Shown: positions 23,951 to 35,847 of the stretch, piece after piece
How the letters are laid out: each line of letters opens with the position of its first letter
Numbering within the stretch: the first letter of the stretch is position 1
Assembly: GCA_039621445.1 (NCBI GenBank)
Contig: CP154957.1
Coordinates: 3,156,504-3,220,503, forward strand
Direction of reading: 5' to 3'
DNA: 64,000 nucleotides
Origin: Euglena gracilis
Taxonomy: Eukaryota; Euglenida; Euglenophyceae; Euglenales
Position numbers and translations under genes: made by a program
The notes under the pieces: model-generated
What the model saw: the letters and a program-made list of their open reading frames with translations, nothing else
What the model was told of the DNA's origin: nothing
Database searches by the model: none

Positions 23951-25832
23951 TCCCTTCACGGGTGCAAGTCGACCTAACCCTATCCCTTTCATTAACAAAA
24001 TAAACCCCTTTTATCGGCCAACCCCTTCTCGGGTGCAAGTCGACCTAACCCTATCCCTTTCATTAACAAAATAAACCCCGTTTATCTGCCAAACCCGTTT
24101 ATCTGCCAAGCCCTTCACGGGTGCAAGTCGACCTAACCCTATCCCTTTCATTAACAAAATAAACCCCGTTTATCTGCCAATCCCTTCACGGGTGCAAGTC
24201 GACCTAACCCTATCCCTTTCATTAACAAAATAAACCCCTTTTATCGGCCAACCCCTTCACGGGTGCAAGTCGACCTAACCCTATCCCTTTCATTAACAAA
24301 ATAAACCCCTTTTATCGGCCAACCCCTTCACGGATGCAAGTCGACCTAACCCTATCCCTTTCATTAACAAAATAAACCCCTTTTATCGGCCAACCACTTC
24401 TCGGGTGCAAGTCGACCTAACCCTGTCCCTTTCATTAACAAAATAAACCCCGTTTATCGGCCAACCCCTTCACGGGTGCAAGTCGACCTAACCCTATCCC
24501 TTTCATTAACAAAATAAACCCCGTTTATCGGCCAACCCCTTCACGGGTGCAAATCGACCTAACCCTATCCCTTTCATTAACAAAATAAACCCCGATTATC
24601 GGCCAACCCCTTCACGGGTGCAAGTCGACCTAACCCTATCCCTTTCATTAACAAAATAAACCCCGTTTATCGGCCAACCCCTTCACGGGTGCAAGTCGAC
24701 CTAACCCTATCCCTTTCATTAACAAAATAAACCCCGTTTATCGGCCAACCCCTTCACGGGTGCAAGTCGACCTAACCCTATCCCTTTCATTAACAAAATA
24801 AACCCCTTTTATCGGCCAACCCCTTCACGGGTGCAAGTCGACCTAACCCTATCCCTTTCATTAACAAAATAAACCCCGTTTATCGGCCAACCCCTTCACG
24901 GGTGCAAGTCGACCTAACCCTATCCCTTTCATTAACAAAATAAACCCCGTTTATCGGCCAACCCCTTCACGGGTGCAAGTCGACCTAACCCTATCCCTTT
25001 CATTAACAAAATAAACCCCTTTTATCGGCCAACCCCTTCACGGATGCAAGTCGACCTAACCCTATCCCTTTCATTAACAAAATAAACCCCTTTTGTCTGC
25101 CAACCCCTTCACGGGTGCAAGTCGACCTAACCCTATCCCTTTCATTAACAAAATAAACCCCGTTTATCTGCCAATCCCTTCACGGGTGCAAGTCGACCTA
25201 ACCCTATCCCTTTCATTAACAAAATAAACCCCTTTTATCTGCCAAACCCGTTTATCTGCCAACCCCTTCACGGGTGCAAGTCGACCTAACCCTATCCCTT
25301 TCATTAACAAAATAAACCCCTTTTATCGGCCAACCCCTTCTCAGATGCAAGTCGACCTAACCCTATCCCTTTCATTAACAAAATAAACCCCGTTTATCTG
25401 CCAATCCCTTCACGGGTGCAAGTCGACCTAACCCTATCCCTTTCATTAACAAAATAAACCCCTTTTATCGGCCAACCCCTTCTCGGGTGCAAGTCGACCT
25501 AACCCTATCCCTTTCATTAACAAAATAAACCCCTTTTATCTGCCAAACCCGTTTATCTGCCAACCCCTTCACGGGTGCAAGTCGACCTAACCCTATCCCT
25601 TTCATTAACAAAATAAACCCCTTTTATCGGCCAACCCCTTCTCAGATGCAAGTCGACCTAACCCTATCCCTTTCATTAACAAAATAAACCCCTTTTCTCT
25701 GCCAACCCCTTCACGGGTGCAAATCGACCTAACCCTATCCCTTTCATTAACAAAATAAACCCCTTTTCTCGGCCAACCCCTTCTCGGGTGCAAGTCGACC
25801 TAACCCTATCCCTTTCATTAACAAAATAAACG
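23951..25832 (-). repeat. 71-bp minisatellite array 1 (about 26 units)
   Basis: The plus-strand unit includes GTGCAAGTCGACCTAACCCT and CCTTTCATTAACAAAATAAA. Units differ by CGTTT/CTTTT, CGGCC/CTGCC and ACGG/TCGG variants. The same unit forms array 2 at 58.6-61.8 kb in the opposite orientation. The short open frames in it are by-products of the period. Confidence 0.95.
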
Positions 25833-25969
25833 AGATTTTAAGCCTTACTTTCTACCAGCAAATGGCAATGCTCTTGGCCGTTGATAAATGCAGGCAGGGT
25901 GAAAGCTGGGCAGCCGTCGGAACTGAGCCGGCTGGTGATGGTGACTAATCAGTGCATAGATGGTCCGTC

Positions 25970-26155
25970 CTGGTGGAACCGCGGCTGACCGCGGCTGACC
26001 GCGGCCGGCCGCGGTTCCACCAGAGACACGTTGCAAAATGCTCCTGGTGGAACCGCGGCTGACCGCGGTTCCACCAACAACACTTTTCAAATTGCTCTTG
26101 GTGGAGGCCGCGGCCGGCCGCGGCCGGCCGCGGTCGGCCGTCATCCCACCATGGT
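25970..26155. repeat. CCGCGG palindrome cluster, right
   Basis: GGTGGAACCGCGGCTGACC and GGCCGCGGCCGGCCGCGG hairpins of the same type as at 23.6 kb, on the other side of the minisatellite. The two clusters act as inner inverted ends of the 4.8-kb element. Confidence 0.85.
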
Positions 26156-26329
26156 GGACGCGACGGTCGCCGACGGTCGACCGCCGGTCCACCTCCTGTG
26201 ATTCCACCTCCTGTGGTAACCCCCCCGTCACCAAGCACCTCTGGTCAGCCATGCCCTTGGGCCCAGCATCGCCCAACATTGCCCAGCATCGCCTTTGGAG
26301 CCCTTGAAGGTGTACCTATAATGCCTGCT

Positions 26330-26770
26330 GCTTTTGCCGCTCTAGCCCACTTTTGGCTACTTTTGGCCATCTTTCGTTGCTTTTTGACCACTTTTGACTG
26401 CTTTTTGACCACTTTTGCCCACATTTGCTGCCTTTTGACCAATTTTGACTGCTTCTTGACCACTTTTGCTGCTCTTTGCCCACTTTTACCCATTTCCAAC
26501 CACCTTTGCAGCTTCTTGATCACTTTTGCTGCTTTTTGACCACTTTTGGCCCCTTTTGCCTGCTTTTTGACCACTTTTGACAGCTTTTGTTGCTTTTCGA
26601 CCACTTTTGCCCACGTTTGCTGCTTTTTGCCCACTTTTGGCCATTGTTGCTGCTTTTTGATCACTTTCACTTTTTTTGCCCACTTTTGCTGCTTTTTGAC
26701 CACTTTTGCCCACTTTTGCCCACTTTTTTACCACTTTTGCTGCTTTCTGACCACTTTTACCCCACTTTTG
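26330..26770. repeat. 18-bp minisatellite (CTTTTTGACCACTTTTGC)
   Basis: Diverged repeats of CTTTTTGACCACTTTTGC and TGCCCACTTTTGCTGC. The period is a multiple of three with few stop words, so long hexapeptide frames appear on both strands. Not treated as a gene. Confidence 0.85.
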
Positions 26771-26799
26771 CCTGCATCCACTGCCTTGTCCAGCTTCCG

Positions 26800-27610
26800 A
26801 AACTTGTCCAGATCTGCATCCACTGCGGCTTGTCTCATTGCATCTTGTCTAGCATCTACACCTTGTCCAACATCTGCATCTTGTCAAATATCAACATCTT
26901 GGCCGGTATTTGCATCTTATGTGGTGTCTGCACCTTGTCCAGTGTCTACATCTTGTCCAGTACCTGCATCCATTGCATCTTGCCTAGTATTTGCAACCAC
27001 CGCATCTTGTCCAGTGTGTGCATCTTGCCCAATACCTGCATCCACCGCATCTTGTCCAATGTCTTCCTCTTGTCCAGCATCTGCATCTTGTCCAGCATCT
27101 ACACCTTGTCCAGCATCTACATCTTGTCCAGCATCTGCATCTTGTCCAGCATCTACATCTTGTCCAGCATCTGCATCTTTTCCAGTGTCTGCATCTTGTC
27201 CAACGTTTGCATCTTGTCCAGTCTCTGCAACTTGTCCACCATCTGCAACTTGCCCAACATCAACATCTTGTCCAACATCTGCGTCTTTTCCACTGTCCGC
27301 AGCTTGTCCAGTGTCTGGATCTTGTACAATATCTGCGTCCACTGCATTGTGTCCGGTATCTGCATGTTGTCCAGTATCTGCAGCCACTGCATCTTGTCCA
27401 GTATCTTGCTCTTGTCCAGCATCTCCATCTTGTCCGGCATCTGCATCTTGTCAAGCATCTGCAACCACTGCATCTTGTCCAGCATCTGCATCTTGCACAG
27501 TGTCTGCATCTTTTCCAGTACCTGCATCTTGTCCAGCATTTGCAACCACCGCATCTTGTCCAGTGTTTGCATTGTGTCCAGTGTCTGCTTCTTGCCTGAT
27601 GTCTGCATTC
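26800..27610. repeat. 18-bp minisatellite (CATCTTGTCCAGCATCTG)
   Basis: About 45 diverged units. Frames open through it read hexapeptides such as LDKMQT, DAGQDA or CPASAS depending on strand and frame, so openness is a property of the repeat. Confidence 0.9.
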
Positions 27611-27654
27611 ATTGGCTCCCAACCTACCAAAATCGATCACAAAAGCCCCAAAGA

Positions 27655-28100
27655 GCAACCAAAATGAACTAAAATGGCTTGAAATAACCTAAAATTGCCC
27701 AAAAACACCAACAAAATGCACAAAAGATTCACAAAATTTCACAAAAAAAACACCCAAAATCACCAAAATTGGCACAAAAAGGCAAATTGACCCAATATTT
27801 GCCCAAATCAATGCAAAACAGCCCCAAATTAGCAAAAAAAATACACCCAAAATGGTCAAGATGGGTGTAATATTGGAGACTTGTGGGAAAATTGTCCTAA
27901 AGATGGGCTTAATTCTTCAAAATATACAAAAAAGCATCGCCCAGCATCGGAACCCCACCTCTGGTCTCCAAATATCCAGCATCGCCCAACATTGCCCAGC
28001 ATCGCCCAGCATCATCAGAGGTGTTTGGTTGTGACATAAACATTTGTGGCCATCAAAAAAACCTGTATAGAACAAAAGCACATGGAAAAAAATTTGCAAG
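27655..28100. other. low-complexity tail of the 4.8-kb element
   Basis: CCAAAAT-rich sequence with repeated CAGCATCGCCCAACATTGCC blocks that also occur at 26.26-26.30 kb. No gene seen. Confidence 0.6.
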
Positions 28101-28539
28101 GGTTCCCCCTAAAAAAGGAAAGCCTTCCGTCCCAGCGGTGTCAAGCGGTGCCAGCGGTGTCGGCACCGCTTTTTAGGCATCCCCATTGAAGAGTGGTCAG
28201 ATCCAAAAAAAAGGAAGTGAAATTTCCAACCTCTCCCCACCGATCTAATAAATCCGAAAAAGTGTCCGTGTGATCAGCTGGCACCCCTCCCTGAAAATTG
28301 CCACCTCACAAGCCAGTGCAAAGCGGCTTTCGGGGGGGGGGGGGGTCAATGGATATTCCAACGTAACAAATTGCCAACTTCCCGGAAGCAGATAGAATCC
28401 TAAAAAAAAATCATAAATAATAAATAAATAAATAAATAAAAAGTCTGATTCCCAAACTGGGCACTTTCTCACACAATTTTTTTTATACAAAAAAGAACAG
28501 GAAAAAATGATTGAAAAAAGGTTGGAGGCAGGCTGAATT

Positions 28540-28830
28540 TGACCAACCCTGGGGGTCTCGGAGTGTGTGGAGTGCCTGGGCAGGCAGGTCCCCCCCCCCC
28601 GTGTTGGTGCCTGCCTGGTCGTGGGCCAAAAAGTGCCCAAAATGGGCTTTTCTGGACTTCCGGCACCCCCTCTGCATTTGCCAACCTGTCTGTCCTCCAA
28701 CCGGCTGAATTTTAAGGCGGTGCCGACCCCACCCTGGGGGGGGGTGCCTGCCTGGGCAGGCACCTCAAGGCACCCAGATCCGGCCCCCCCAGGGGAGGGG
28801 GGGGGGTAGGGACATGGCCAAAAGTGCCTG
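28540..28830. mobile_element. family E element, diverged copy
   Basis: GTGCCTGGGCAGGCAGG and GTGCCTGCCTGGGCAGGCAC blocks around a less regular centre. It lies in the intron carrying the 4.8-kb element. Confidence 0.5.
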
Positions 28831-29018
28831 GGCACTCAGCCAAGGTAGATCCAATACATCCACACAATTGCTTGGTGGGGTTCTAGGTTTCACATGGGCT
28901 TCCAGTTCGACCCTGAACATCTTTTATTATCCCAGTGGGATAATGAAAGAGCTCAAATTTGAGCCAGAACTCATCAGACCTAAATGAAAAACACATCTGT
29001 CATCCCTGTGGCGCCGGC

Positions 29019-29187
29019 TTGGGTGTCCATCAGCTTCACATCGTCGTCCTTGCGGTCCAGGGTCAGGTCCTCCACCCGGATGGGCCCCGCGCGCTGCCGC
29101 AGCAGCCAGCGGAGGTACTTGCCCGCCCGGCGGCGCTCCGGCAGCGTGCCGGCCATGAAGGCGAAGTCCCCGAGGTACTCGATGATG
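29019..29187 (-). CDS. KH domain 3a exon (C-terminal part and linker)
   Basis: Reads CIIEYLGDFAFMAGTLPE, RRRAGKYLRWLLRQRAG, then PIRVEDLTLDRKDDDVKLMD. It holds the last strand and C-terminal helix of KH 3a plus the linker. A GC donor (CCCAA|GCCGGC) gives DTQ joined to GIVGHFME of the 22.8-kb exon, which restores the type b pattern. The 5' border is uncertain. The segment encoding the second helix, expected between GKDG and CIIEY, was not found. Confidence 0.8.
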
Positions 29188-29778
29188 CACCGCCCACAGG
29201 CCACGCCGTGCCATATGCTGTGCCGTGCGCGCCGTGCCGCCGTGCCGTGCTGTGCCGCCGTGCCGTGCCGTGCCGTGCCGCCGTGCCGCTATTTTTGTGT
29301 GATGGATACGGGCGCTCCATCGGAGACAAAACAAAGACGTGGCCTGGGCCTGAGGCTCGGGCCAACTTCTTCCTCTCCCCCAGCCCCTCCTTCCTGGGGC
29401 TGGCTGCAGAGATATGAGGTGAGAGAATGCTGTGAGCTGGGGACAAGGAACACGTCAGGTGCTCGGGAAATGCAACACAGGAAAACACGCCAATTAATGA
29501 ACCAAAACAGACACAAAAATGCAAATTTATATATATAATATATAAATAATATTATTATCTATAATATTCATTATTATATATATATATATATATTATATAT
29601 ATTATATAATACATATATATTATAAATCTAATCTATATCATCATCTCTATAATAATATATTTATCCTCTCCCCTCCGTCTAAACATCTTATCTTGGAGGG
29701 CAGAGGGGCAGCATTTAAAAATGTATAAAAAAACCGTTGCCACTCCAGCCCCATCGGCTTGTTAAACCTGGGTGGGTG

Positions 29779-29835
<57 letters not shown>
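29779..29835. repeat. poly(A) tract
   Basis: 57 consecutive A, flanked on both sides by a GTTAAACCTGGGTGGGTG-like sequence (29762 and 29859). The duplicated flank means the tract lies between two copies of a short repeat. Confidence 0.9.
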
Positions 29836-29836
<1 letters not shown>

Positions 29837-29902
29837 AAAAAACCCAGCCATAGGCTGTTAAACCTGGGGTGGGTGAAAAAAAGGGGGAGCTGTCCGTGGT
29901 AC

Positions 29903-30031
29903 CATCCTTGCCCAAGGCGTAAGAGAACTCGTCCCCACGGAAGCGGAAGGTGTCGGTGCCCCAGTAGCCGTCCTCCTGTCCTTCCCGGCCTCGAGGCAGC
30001 TTGGGGAAAGACGTCCACACTCCACTCCGAC
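29903..30031 (-). CDS. KH domain 3a exon (N-terminal part)
   Basis: Reads RSGVWTSFPKLPRGREGQ, then EDGYWGTDTFRFRGDEFSYA and LGKDG. It is the first strand and helix of the third 'type a' KH, breaking in the GXXG loop (GKDG) exactly where the 35.8-kb exon breaks. Borders are a CCAG acceptor and GTACCA donor. Confidence 0.75.
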
Positions 30032-30099
30032 CTGGTTGGTGAAGGCAGAGGGTGCACAATTATCCAGGGGTTGGCAACAAGCCGAAAGCCTTTCACCAA

Positions 30100-30180
30100 A
30101 GGAGGGGGGTTGTTGGGCTAAATGGGTGGGGGGGGGGGGGGTTGTTGGACATAGGTTCTGACCAAAAAGGTGTAGCTTTT
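30100..30180. repeat. family A fragment
   Basis: GGGTTGTTGGACATAGG followed by CTGACCAAAAAGGTGTAG matches the interior of family A. It is truncated on both sides. Confidence 0.55.
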
Positions 30181-30648
30181 TTGAGCAAGTGGGCGTTGTC
30201 TGTGCTGCAGGTTTTTTTGTGGTGCATTTTTTAATTATTTCTCCTGATCAACGAGTTTTGTTTTCCAGCCGCCCAAAGGGCGGCTGCACGTTGACAGATA
30301 TTTGGCTTTGAGGGTGCAAAAATGGGCCAGAAATAGGCAAAAATGGGTTGGAAAAGGGCTGGCCAGCTCAAAAAGTTCATTTTTTCCCCAATTTTCAAAA
30401 AGTCCATTTTTTGGCAGTTTTTAATTGCTTTTTTTTGGCAGTGTCAATTGGCAATTTCTGGGGTATTTTTGCAGTTTTGATTAAATGGTAGGCTGTTATA
30501 CCCCATGTCTAACAACTCCCCCAGTTGCAGGACAATAGGAGGTTTGGCCAATCTTTTCTTTCGACCGGAAAAACCCTTATGATATGACCTTTGACAGCGA
30601 GTTGGGCTTCTTTGCTGTCCTTCCTGTGTGGCTGACGCTGTCACTCAC

Positions 30649-30760
30649 TCTCATGCTGCTTCGCTTGAATGCCCTTTGTGTACGTTCCGGGGCTCTTCCC
30701 TTCAACCGCAGACATCACCTTCAGCTCAGCGGCTCGGCGGTTGCGCTTCAACCCATAGAC
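30649..30760 (-). CDS. KH domain 2b C-terminal helix exon
   Basis: Reads VYGLKRNRRAAELKVMSA then VEGKSPGTYTKGIQAKQHE. It is homologous to the 37.2-kb exon and closes KH 2b. The donor GTGAGT is a perfect consensus. Without splicing the frame would stop three codons later. Confidence 0.85.
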
Positions 30761-31713
30761 CTTCAGCAGAGCCCCCTGCGACGACTGCCGGTTGCCACCA
30801 TGGAAGGAATCTTCCCTGTCAGTAGGAATGGCTTTGGGCCATAAAAAGGGATTTCCTTGACCAGCAGGATGGATGGGAGGGCTCCCGCTGGAAAACAATT
30901 GTTTGGTGATAGTACGGGCACCTTGGTGATGGGTCAAATAATTGCCTGTGCTCTGACAGCAGAGGAAAACTATGCCGACAATTCTCATTGTAACTCCCAG
31001 ACTTGAACAGCCCGAATACAAAACCTTCCCCAAAAATAAGACACCGGGTCTACTTTTTGAGTCCGTTACTGAAAATCCCAAGGAGGGGTCTTACTTTTGG
31101 GGGGTCATCTACTGTTTGGATTTTGCTGAATAATTCAACCGAAAAAAACTCCCCGTGGGAGGGTCCAAAAAAATAGGTCAAAAGGGGGCGATGTTTGGCA
31201 ATGAGCAAAAAATGTCTCAGAAAATGCCAATTTTGACACATGCAACATGGGCAAAAATTGAAAATTGACAAAAAATCACCCATTCTGGGAGCATTTTCAC
31301 AGTTTTAGGGGGGGTCTACTTTTGTATTTTTCCCGAAAATCCCGAGGGGGGGTATCCTTTTTGGGGGGTCTAGTTTTGGATTTTGCTGAAAATCGGCGGG
31401 GGGGTCTTATTTTGGGGGTCTTATTTTTGGGGGGTCTTATTTGGGGGGGGGGGGGTTACTCTCGAAGCAGCACAATCCAGTGGCATTGTTCTGCCATGCA
31501 CCGATGAAAATCAGACAGACACGAGACATGGTAATATGCAGCACTGTTCACGTCACAATCCGTTAATTCCAGGCAAGTTGGTGTCATCATTCTGATAAGA
31601 GTTGGCGCGCTGGAAATGAGTTTCGCAAAGTGTCACCCACACCCAGCATTTTGCAGCACCACTCCAGACCAAAACCAGTGCCCCAGACTGGTGACCCTGG
31701 GTCCGAGCTTCAC

Positions 31714-31830
31714 GAAGTCGTCCTTGCGGGAGTCCTCCTTGCGGTCCATGAAGAGCATGAACGCCCCAGACATGTCCTCGATGCTGGTCAGCGTGGCGCG
31801 TTTCAGCCCTGTGACGTACCCGACGCAGTC
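31714..31830 (-). CDS. KH domain 2b exon (N-terminal half)
   Basis: Reads DCVGYVTGLKRATLTSIEDM then SGAFMLFMDRKEDSRKDDF. The loop reads TGLKR, so the second glycine of GXXG is missing; a basic residue stands there. The acceptor is a clear CCAG and the donor GTGAAG. Joining to the AAG acceptor at 30.76 kb gives an unbroken DDF-VYGLKRNRR. Confidence 0.85.
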
Positions 31831-33426
31831 CTGGCAGCAGGGCCGGGGGAGCACTGTTCGGGCAGTCGGGGGGGGGGGACAAATTGCCTGCTTCCGGTGC
31901 CAGTGTGTGTGCCGGTGCAGCGAGGTGTTCGCGTGTGTTGTGGTGCGTTCACTGCCCCTCCCAACGTCCAGCGATCTCTAACCGTCTGTCCTCTGCTTGG
32001 GGGGGGGGGGTGGCTGAGCATGGTTTATTCAAAATTAAGACGTACACGCAAAAGATATAAAAAATGACAGTGATCAGGGGAGGAGGGTGAGCAGAGGGCG
32101 TAGAGTGTTCGTGGACAGGGGGGAAGGAGGGAACGCCCAATGTGGAAAGAGTGCATATGTGTGGGGGACGTGCTAGGACATGGGTTTTTTAAGACGGGGG
32201 GGATAAGGGGGGGAGGGGGTCGGCACCCACCCACCCACCCCCTGGCGTGGGGCCCCCCGGGGGACCCACCTGCTTTTGCCAGGAAAATGAAGTGGGGGAG
32301 GGGGTCCAAGGGACCCACCCACCCTCTCCCCCCTCCCCCCCGAGGGGAGGGGGGTCCAAGACTACAAACAACCCCAGCCTGGGGAGCAGCATCTGGCCAT
32401 GAACCAGACGATGCCAAATTGACCTTAGCTTGGTGGTGGACAATGGGGAGTATCTCACAGAGGGTCGACAAACTGCACTCTCAAATCAAGAACATCTTTG
32501 ACATATTTGGAGATTTTTTTGGAGGGAATGTGTTCCCCAATCAGGCAATTACTTACCTCCCCCCCCCTTGTCTAAGAACCGGAAAAGATGGGTAAGAACC
32601 GGGGGGGGGGGGTGGTGCTTATTTTGCCAAAATATGGGTCAGGGGGGTGGTGCTTAGACAAGGGGGAAAATTTTGACTGCAAAAAAAATCCGGCGCTTTG
32701 CGCCGAAAAGGAAAAATTCCTCTTAATTTGAAGGTGCACTGTTGAACTTATACACATTTGCATGCAGAAATCAACAATACCTCACCAAATCAGGTCTCAG
32801 AAGTTGCAGAAATTTCGAAATTTTTGAGAAATTTCCCTTAAAAATGCACACAAAATAAACCTCCCCGTGACGATGACCTGTAAAAAGATGGGTAAGAACC
32901 GGGGGGGTGGTGCTTAGACAAGGGTGGTGCTTAGACAAGGGGGGGGGGGAGGTACGTATACAGGAGCTGAGCTCAGAGGAGGGGAGGTGGTTCCACTTCT
33001 TAAATAACAATCAGTCATTTGGCATATGCCCCACCAATATTGACTCAAAGAGAATGGGGAAATATGCAACAGCTCGGGCACCAACGAGCCAGGTGGGGGG
33101 GGTATCCTCACACTCCACACTACTTGACCCAGCCATTTGCTGAGGGAGAAAGAATCTGGGGCAGGTTCTGCCCATAGATTCACATGACGCCTGTGTGACC
33201 CGCGGGTTTTCGAGAGTGGGCGCCATGAGCATGCACCACGAGTCAGGTTTTGGTCCATTTTTTTCAGCGTTTTTAGCTGATTTTGGCTGGATTTTGGGTG
33301 GGTGGGTGGGTGGGTGGGTGTGGGTGGATGGTTGACCCTCCAGGGGGGTCGTGGGTGGGTGTGATTTGAAGGAAAAAAAAGTGAACCTGTGGTTCCGCCA
33401 GTGTCAGAGGGATCCGTCCCTGGGCG

Positions 33427-33508
33427 GGGGATCATCATCACAGTCACGTCATCACGCCCCTCGAGGGGCATCTTCACAGGCCCCTTCAGCTGGTCCATCA
33501 CGCACGTT
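33427..33508 (-). CDS. KH 2a to 2b linker exon
   Basis: Reads VMDQLKGPVKMPLEGRDD then VTVMMIPRP. It corresponds to the linker RQRAGPIRVEDLTLDRKDDD of pair 3, and both lead into the type b KH. A GC dinucleotide follows ATCCCCC and may be the donor. The 5' border is approximate. An intact hAT-like element begins 100 bp upstream in gene sense (33608-33980). Confidence 0.65.
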
Positions 33509-33607
33509 GGCAGAAGGCAGGGCTCTGTGGTTCCAAGCCATGCATGGCCGGCATCGTCGCATTTCCACCCCTGTTAGATGCTGCAAGTGGGAGGTGCACG
33601 TCCGAAT

Positions 33608-33980
33608 CAGGGTTCGATATAAGGACAGGTGGGGGGGGGGTGGTCCGGACGCCCCCCCCCCCTGCGGGCCAGGGGGGGGGGGGGGGGGGGGGACCCCCCC
33701 CCACCTAAACAGTTGCGCGGTCTGGGTTACCGAAAAATTTTGACCCCCCCAAAACAACCAAAAGGGCCATTTTGGGCACTTTTTGGGCAAAAAAATGTGC
33801 CAAATGCAAAAAAAATTCGGCGCAAAGCGCCGGAGGAAAAAATTGACCCTTTTTGGGGCCGGACCCTCCTGGCAGGTGGGGGGGGGTGGTCCGGACCCCC
33901 CCCCTGCGGGCCAGGAGGGGGGGGTGGGGGGGGACACCCCCCCACCTAAACCATGTACGCCCTCCTTATATCAAACCCTG
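33608..33980. mobile_element. hAT-like element family I, perfect 8-bp duplication
   Basis: Ends CAGGGTTCGATATAAGG and CCTTATATCAAACCCTG are flanked by GTCCGAAT (33600-33607 and 33981-33988). The hairpin TTCGGCGCAAAGCGCCGG is near 33821. It is located in the intron between the 34.9- and 33.5-kb exons. Confidence 0.85.
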
Positions 33981-34912
33981 GTCCGAATGCAACCTCAAGA
34001 AAATGAATCTGTAAGCCATTGGCTACTCCCCATAATTGGGGCTCGAAAACCTTCTCTGGACAAGGCATGCAGGCATGGGAAGGCAACGCGGCTGCAAATG
34101 CAGGTTTGGTGGTGTAACAGCTGACCGTGCAACAGTGAGAGGTGATGTGTTCACATAAAAACAACTCACATCCCGCCACCACATTCAGCGAAAAATTGCT
34201 GAAAAAAATAAATATATTTTGGCAAAACAGAACGCTTCGGGGGGGGGGGGGGGGGGCATCCTTGGACATGCACCCAAAATGTCAAAAAAAAGTCATCTTT
34301 CGCCTTTTCAATACTTGACTAATTCGACGCCCACACTGGCCATTGAGCGGCCGAGAGGGGTTGGGCATCCTTTGGGGGTGGTCCTTGGGGGGCGTTTTAT
34401 TTAAGGCGGTCCTCAGCCTTGGTAAAAATGAAGGAAAAAAAACGTCCCATATGGGCCTTCCTGAAAGGACCTGAAAACGGGGGGATGCAACATGAACTCT
34501 CAAAAAAACGCGACGCAAAAAAAAACGCATGCAAAACATGTAAACTTTCGGAGCTCCCCCCGGGATGTACACTTTCTGCTGGAAAGGACTTTAAAAAATT
34601 TCTGGCTCTGCCAGAAAAATTTTAATTCTTTTATTTTGCACAACACGGAATTTGTTCACCAAAAAATGCAAAAATGACAAAAAATGACAGACTTTGGTCT
34701 CGGGGAAAAAGCAGGGGCAAAGCGAGAAATTTTTCATCAGAGAAAAAAATTTTCCAACAAAAGCGAAAAATCGCCAGGAAAAAAAAACACCAAAATCGAA
34801 AAATGCAAAAAAAAACACGTGTTTGCGTTTCCCCTTGCGGAAACCCCTTCCTCGGTCAAAGACCCTACCCACAGCGATCAGCGCTCAAAGAGCGCAAAGC
34901 CGCGCCTTCGGC

Positions 34913-35025
34913 AGGTATTCGCAGGCGCGCTGCCGCTCCTTCTTCGTGCCACAGATGTGCACGAAGTTGCCCACGTACTCCACGATGGCGCCTGACGCCC
35001 GGGCCAGCTTCTTGCGGGTGGCGCC
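34913..35025 (-). CDS. KH domain 2a exon (C-terminal part)
   Basis: Reads GATRKKLARASGAIVEYV then GNFVHICGTKKERQRACEYL. The SGAIVEYV strand and ERQRACEYL helix match the other 'type a' repeats. The acceptor is AAG. The reading frame is best kept by a GC donor (CCT|GCCGAA) straight after the CEYL codons. Confidence 0.85.
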
Positions 35026-35517
35026 CTTGGCAGCAGGCACAGGTGGGCCCCGGGGTTGGGGACAGAACAAACCACCGACGTCCCGGTCGCCGGCCAGAGT
35101 GTTAATCGGGTGAGTGGCCGGCCCAGCCCCTCAACCACCCATTGGATTTCTCACAAAATTCAATTCTGCTGGCGTGTCATGTCCAAACTGGGCAGGACTC
35201 GCCAAACCCCCCCCCAGTCTCAACTCTGCCATTTTTGCCGGGGTGAGATTTTTGGTCAAAAAATTGATTTTTTCGAAATATCTCGAGAAAACGTGCATTG
35301 TTTTGGGTAGTGGCAGTCAGACTAAATGTACCCCTGGAGGCCCTCTATTCCCCCCATTCACCGTTTTTGGTTGCCGACACGCCTGGCCCATTTTCTGGCG
35401 CGCTTTTGTGGCAATTTTGGGTGAAAATAGAACCTCCCTCTCAAGGGGGACCACTCGACCCAATCCCAAAAATACCTATTGCAGTCATTTTAAAGCCAAA
35501 AATACGCACTTCACCCC

Positions 35518-35550
35518 CCCACACACATACACACACACACGCACACGCAC

Positions 35551-35636
<86 letters not shown>

Positions 35637-35643
35637 CACACAC
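35518..35643. repeat. (AC)n microsatellite
   Basis: About 125 bp of nearly pure AC dinucleotide, in the intron between the 35.8- and 34.9-kb exons. It generates open Cys-Val and His-Thr frames that are not genes. Confidence 0.95.
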
Positions 35644-35756
35644 ATAAAGAAAGTCAATCCCTGTTTCAGGAGTACAACCATACTGAAAAATATCCGGTTC
35701 CAGAGCTGTCGCTTCTGAGACAGGGCCGGGGGCCTCAGCCAACTGGGCCTGGCCAC

Positions 35757-35847
35757 GGCCGAGGGCCCACGACATCTCATCCATGCGCAGCTTGCGGACG
35801 TCCGTGCCCCGGTGGCGGGTCCGGGCACATCGGAAGAGCCGGGCCAA
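35757..35847 (-). CDS. KH domain 2a exon (N-terminal part)
   Basis: Reads RTRHRGTDVRKLRMDEMSW then ALGR. It supplies the first strand and helix of the second 'type a' KH, ending in the LGR of the GXXG loop. A GTGGCC donor follows the Arg codon. The parallel segment of pair 3 reads TDTFRFRGDEFSYALGKDG. The 5' border is approximate. Confidence 0.7.

Larger units (their letters stand above)
23363..28184. mobile_element. 4.8-kb TIR element within a KH-gene intron
   Basis: Left end GGGGATGCCTAACAAGCGGT, right end the inverted GGGGATGCCTAAAAAGCGGT; the repeats extend over about 32 bp. ATT flanks both ends (23360-23362 and 28185-28187), a possible 3-bp duplication. Contents in order: GC palindromes, 71-bp minisatellite, GC palindromes, two 18-bp minisatellites, low-complexity DNA. 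No transposase recognised. Confidence 0.65.

Noticed and set aside
23951-25832. CRISPR-like array
   Set aside because: Units are contiguous and nearly identical with no unique spacers; the context is eukaryotic.
26546-27672. Open frames of over 350 residues on the plus strand (Cys/Pro/Ser or Ile/Leu/Cys repeats)
   Set aside because: They arise from 18-bp minisatellites that lack stop words; several frames and both strands are open over the same DNA.
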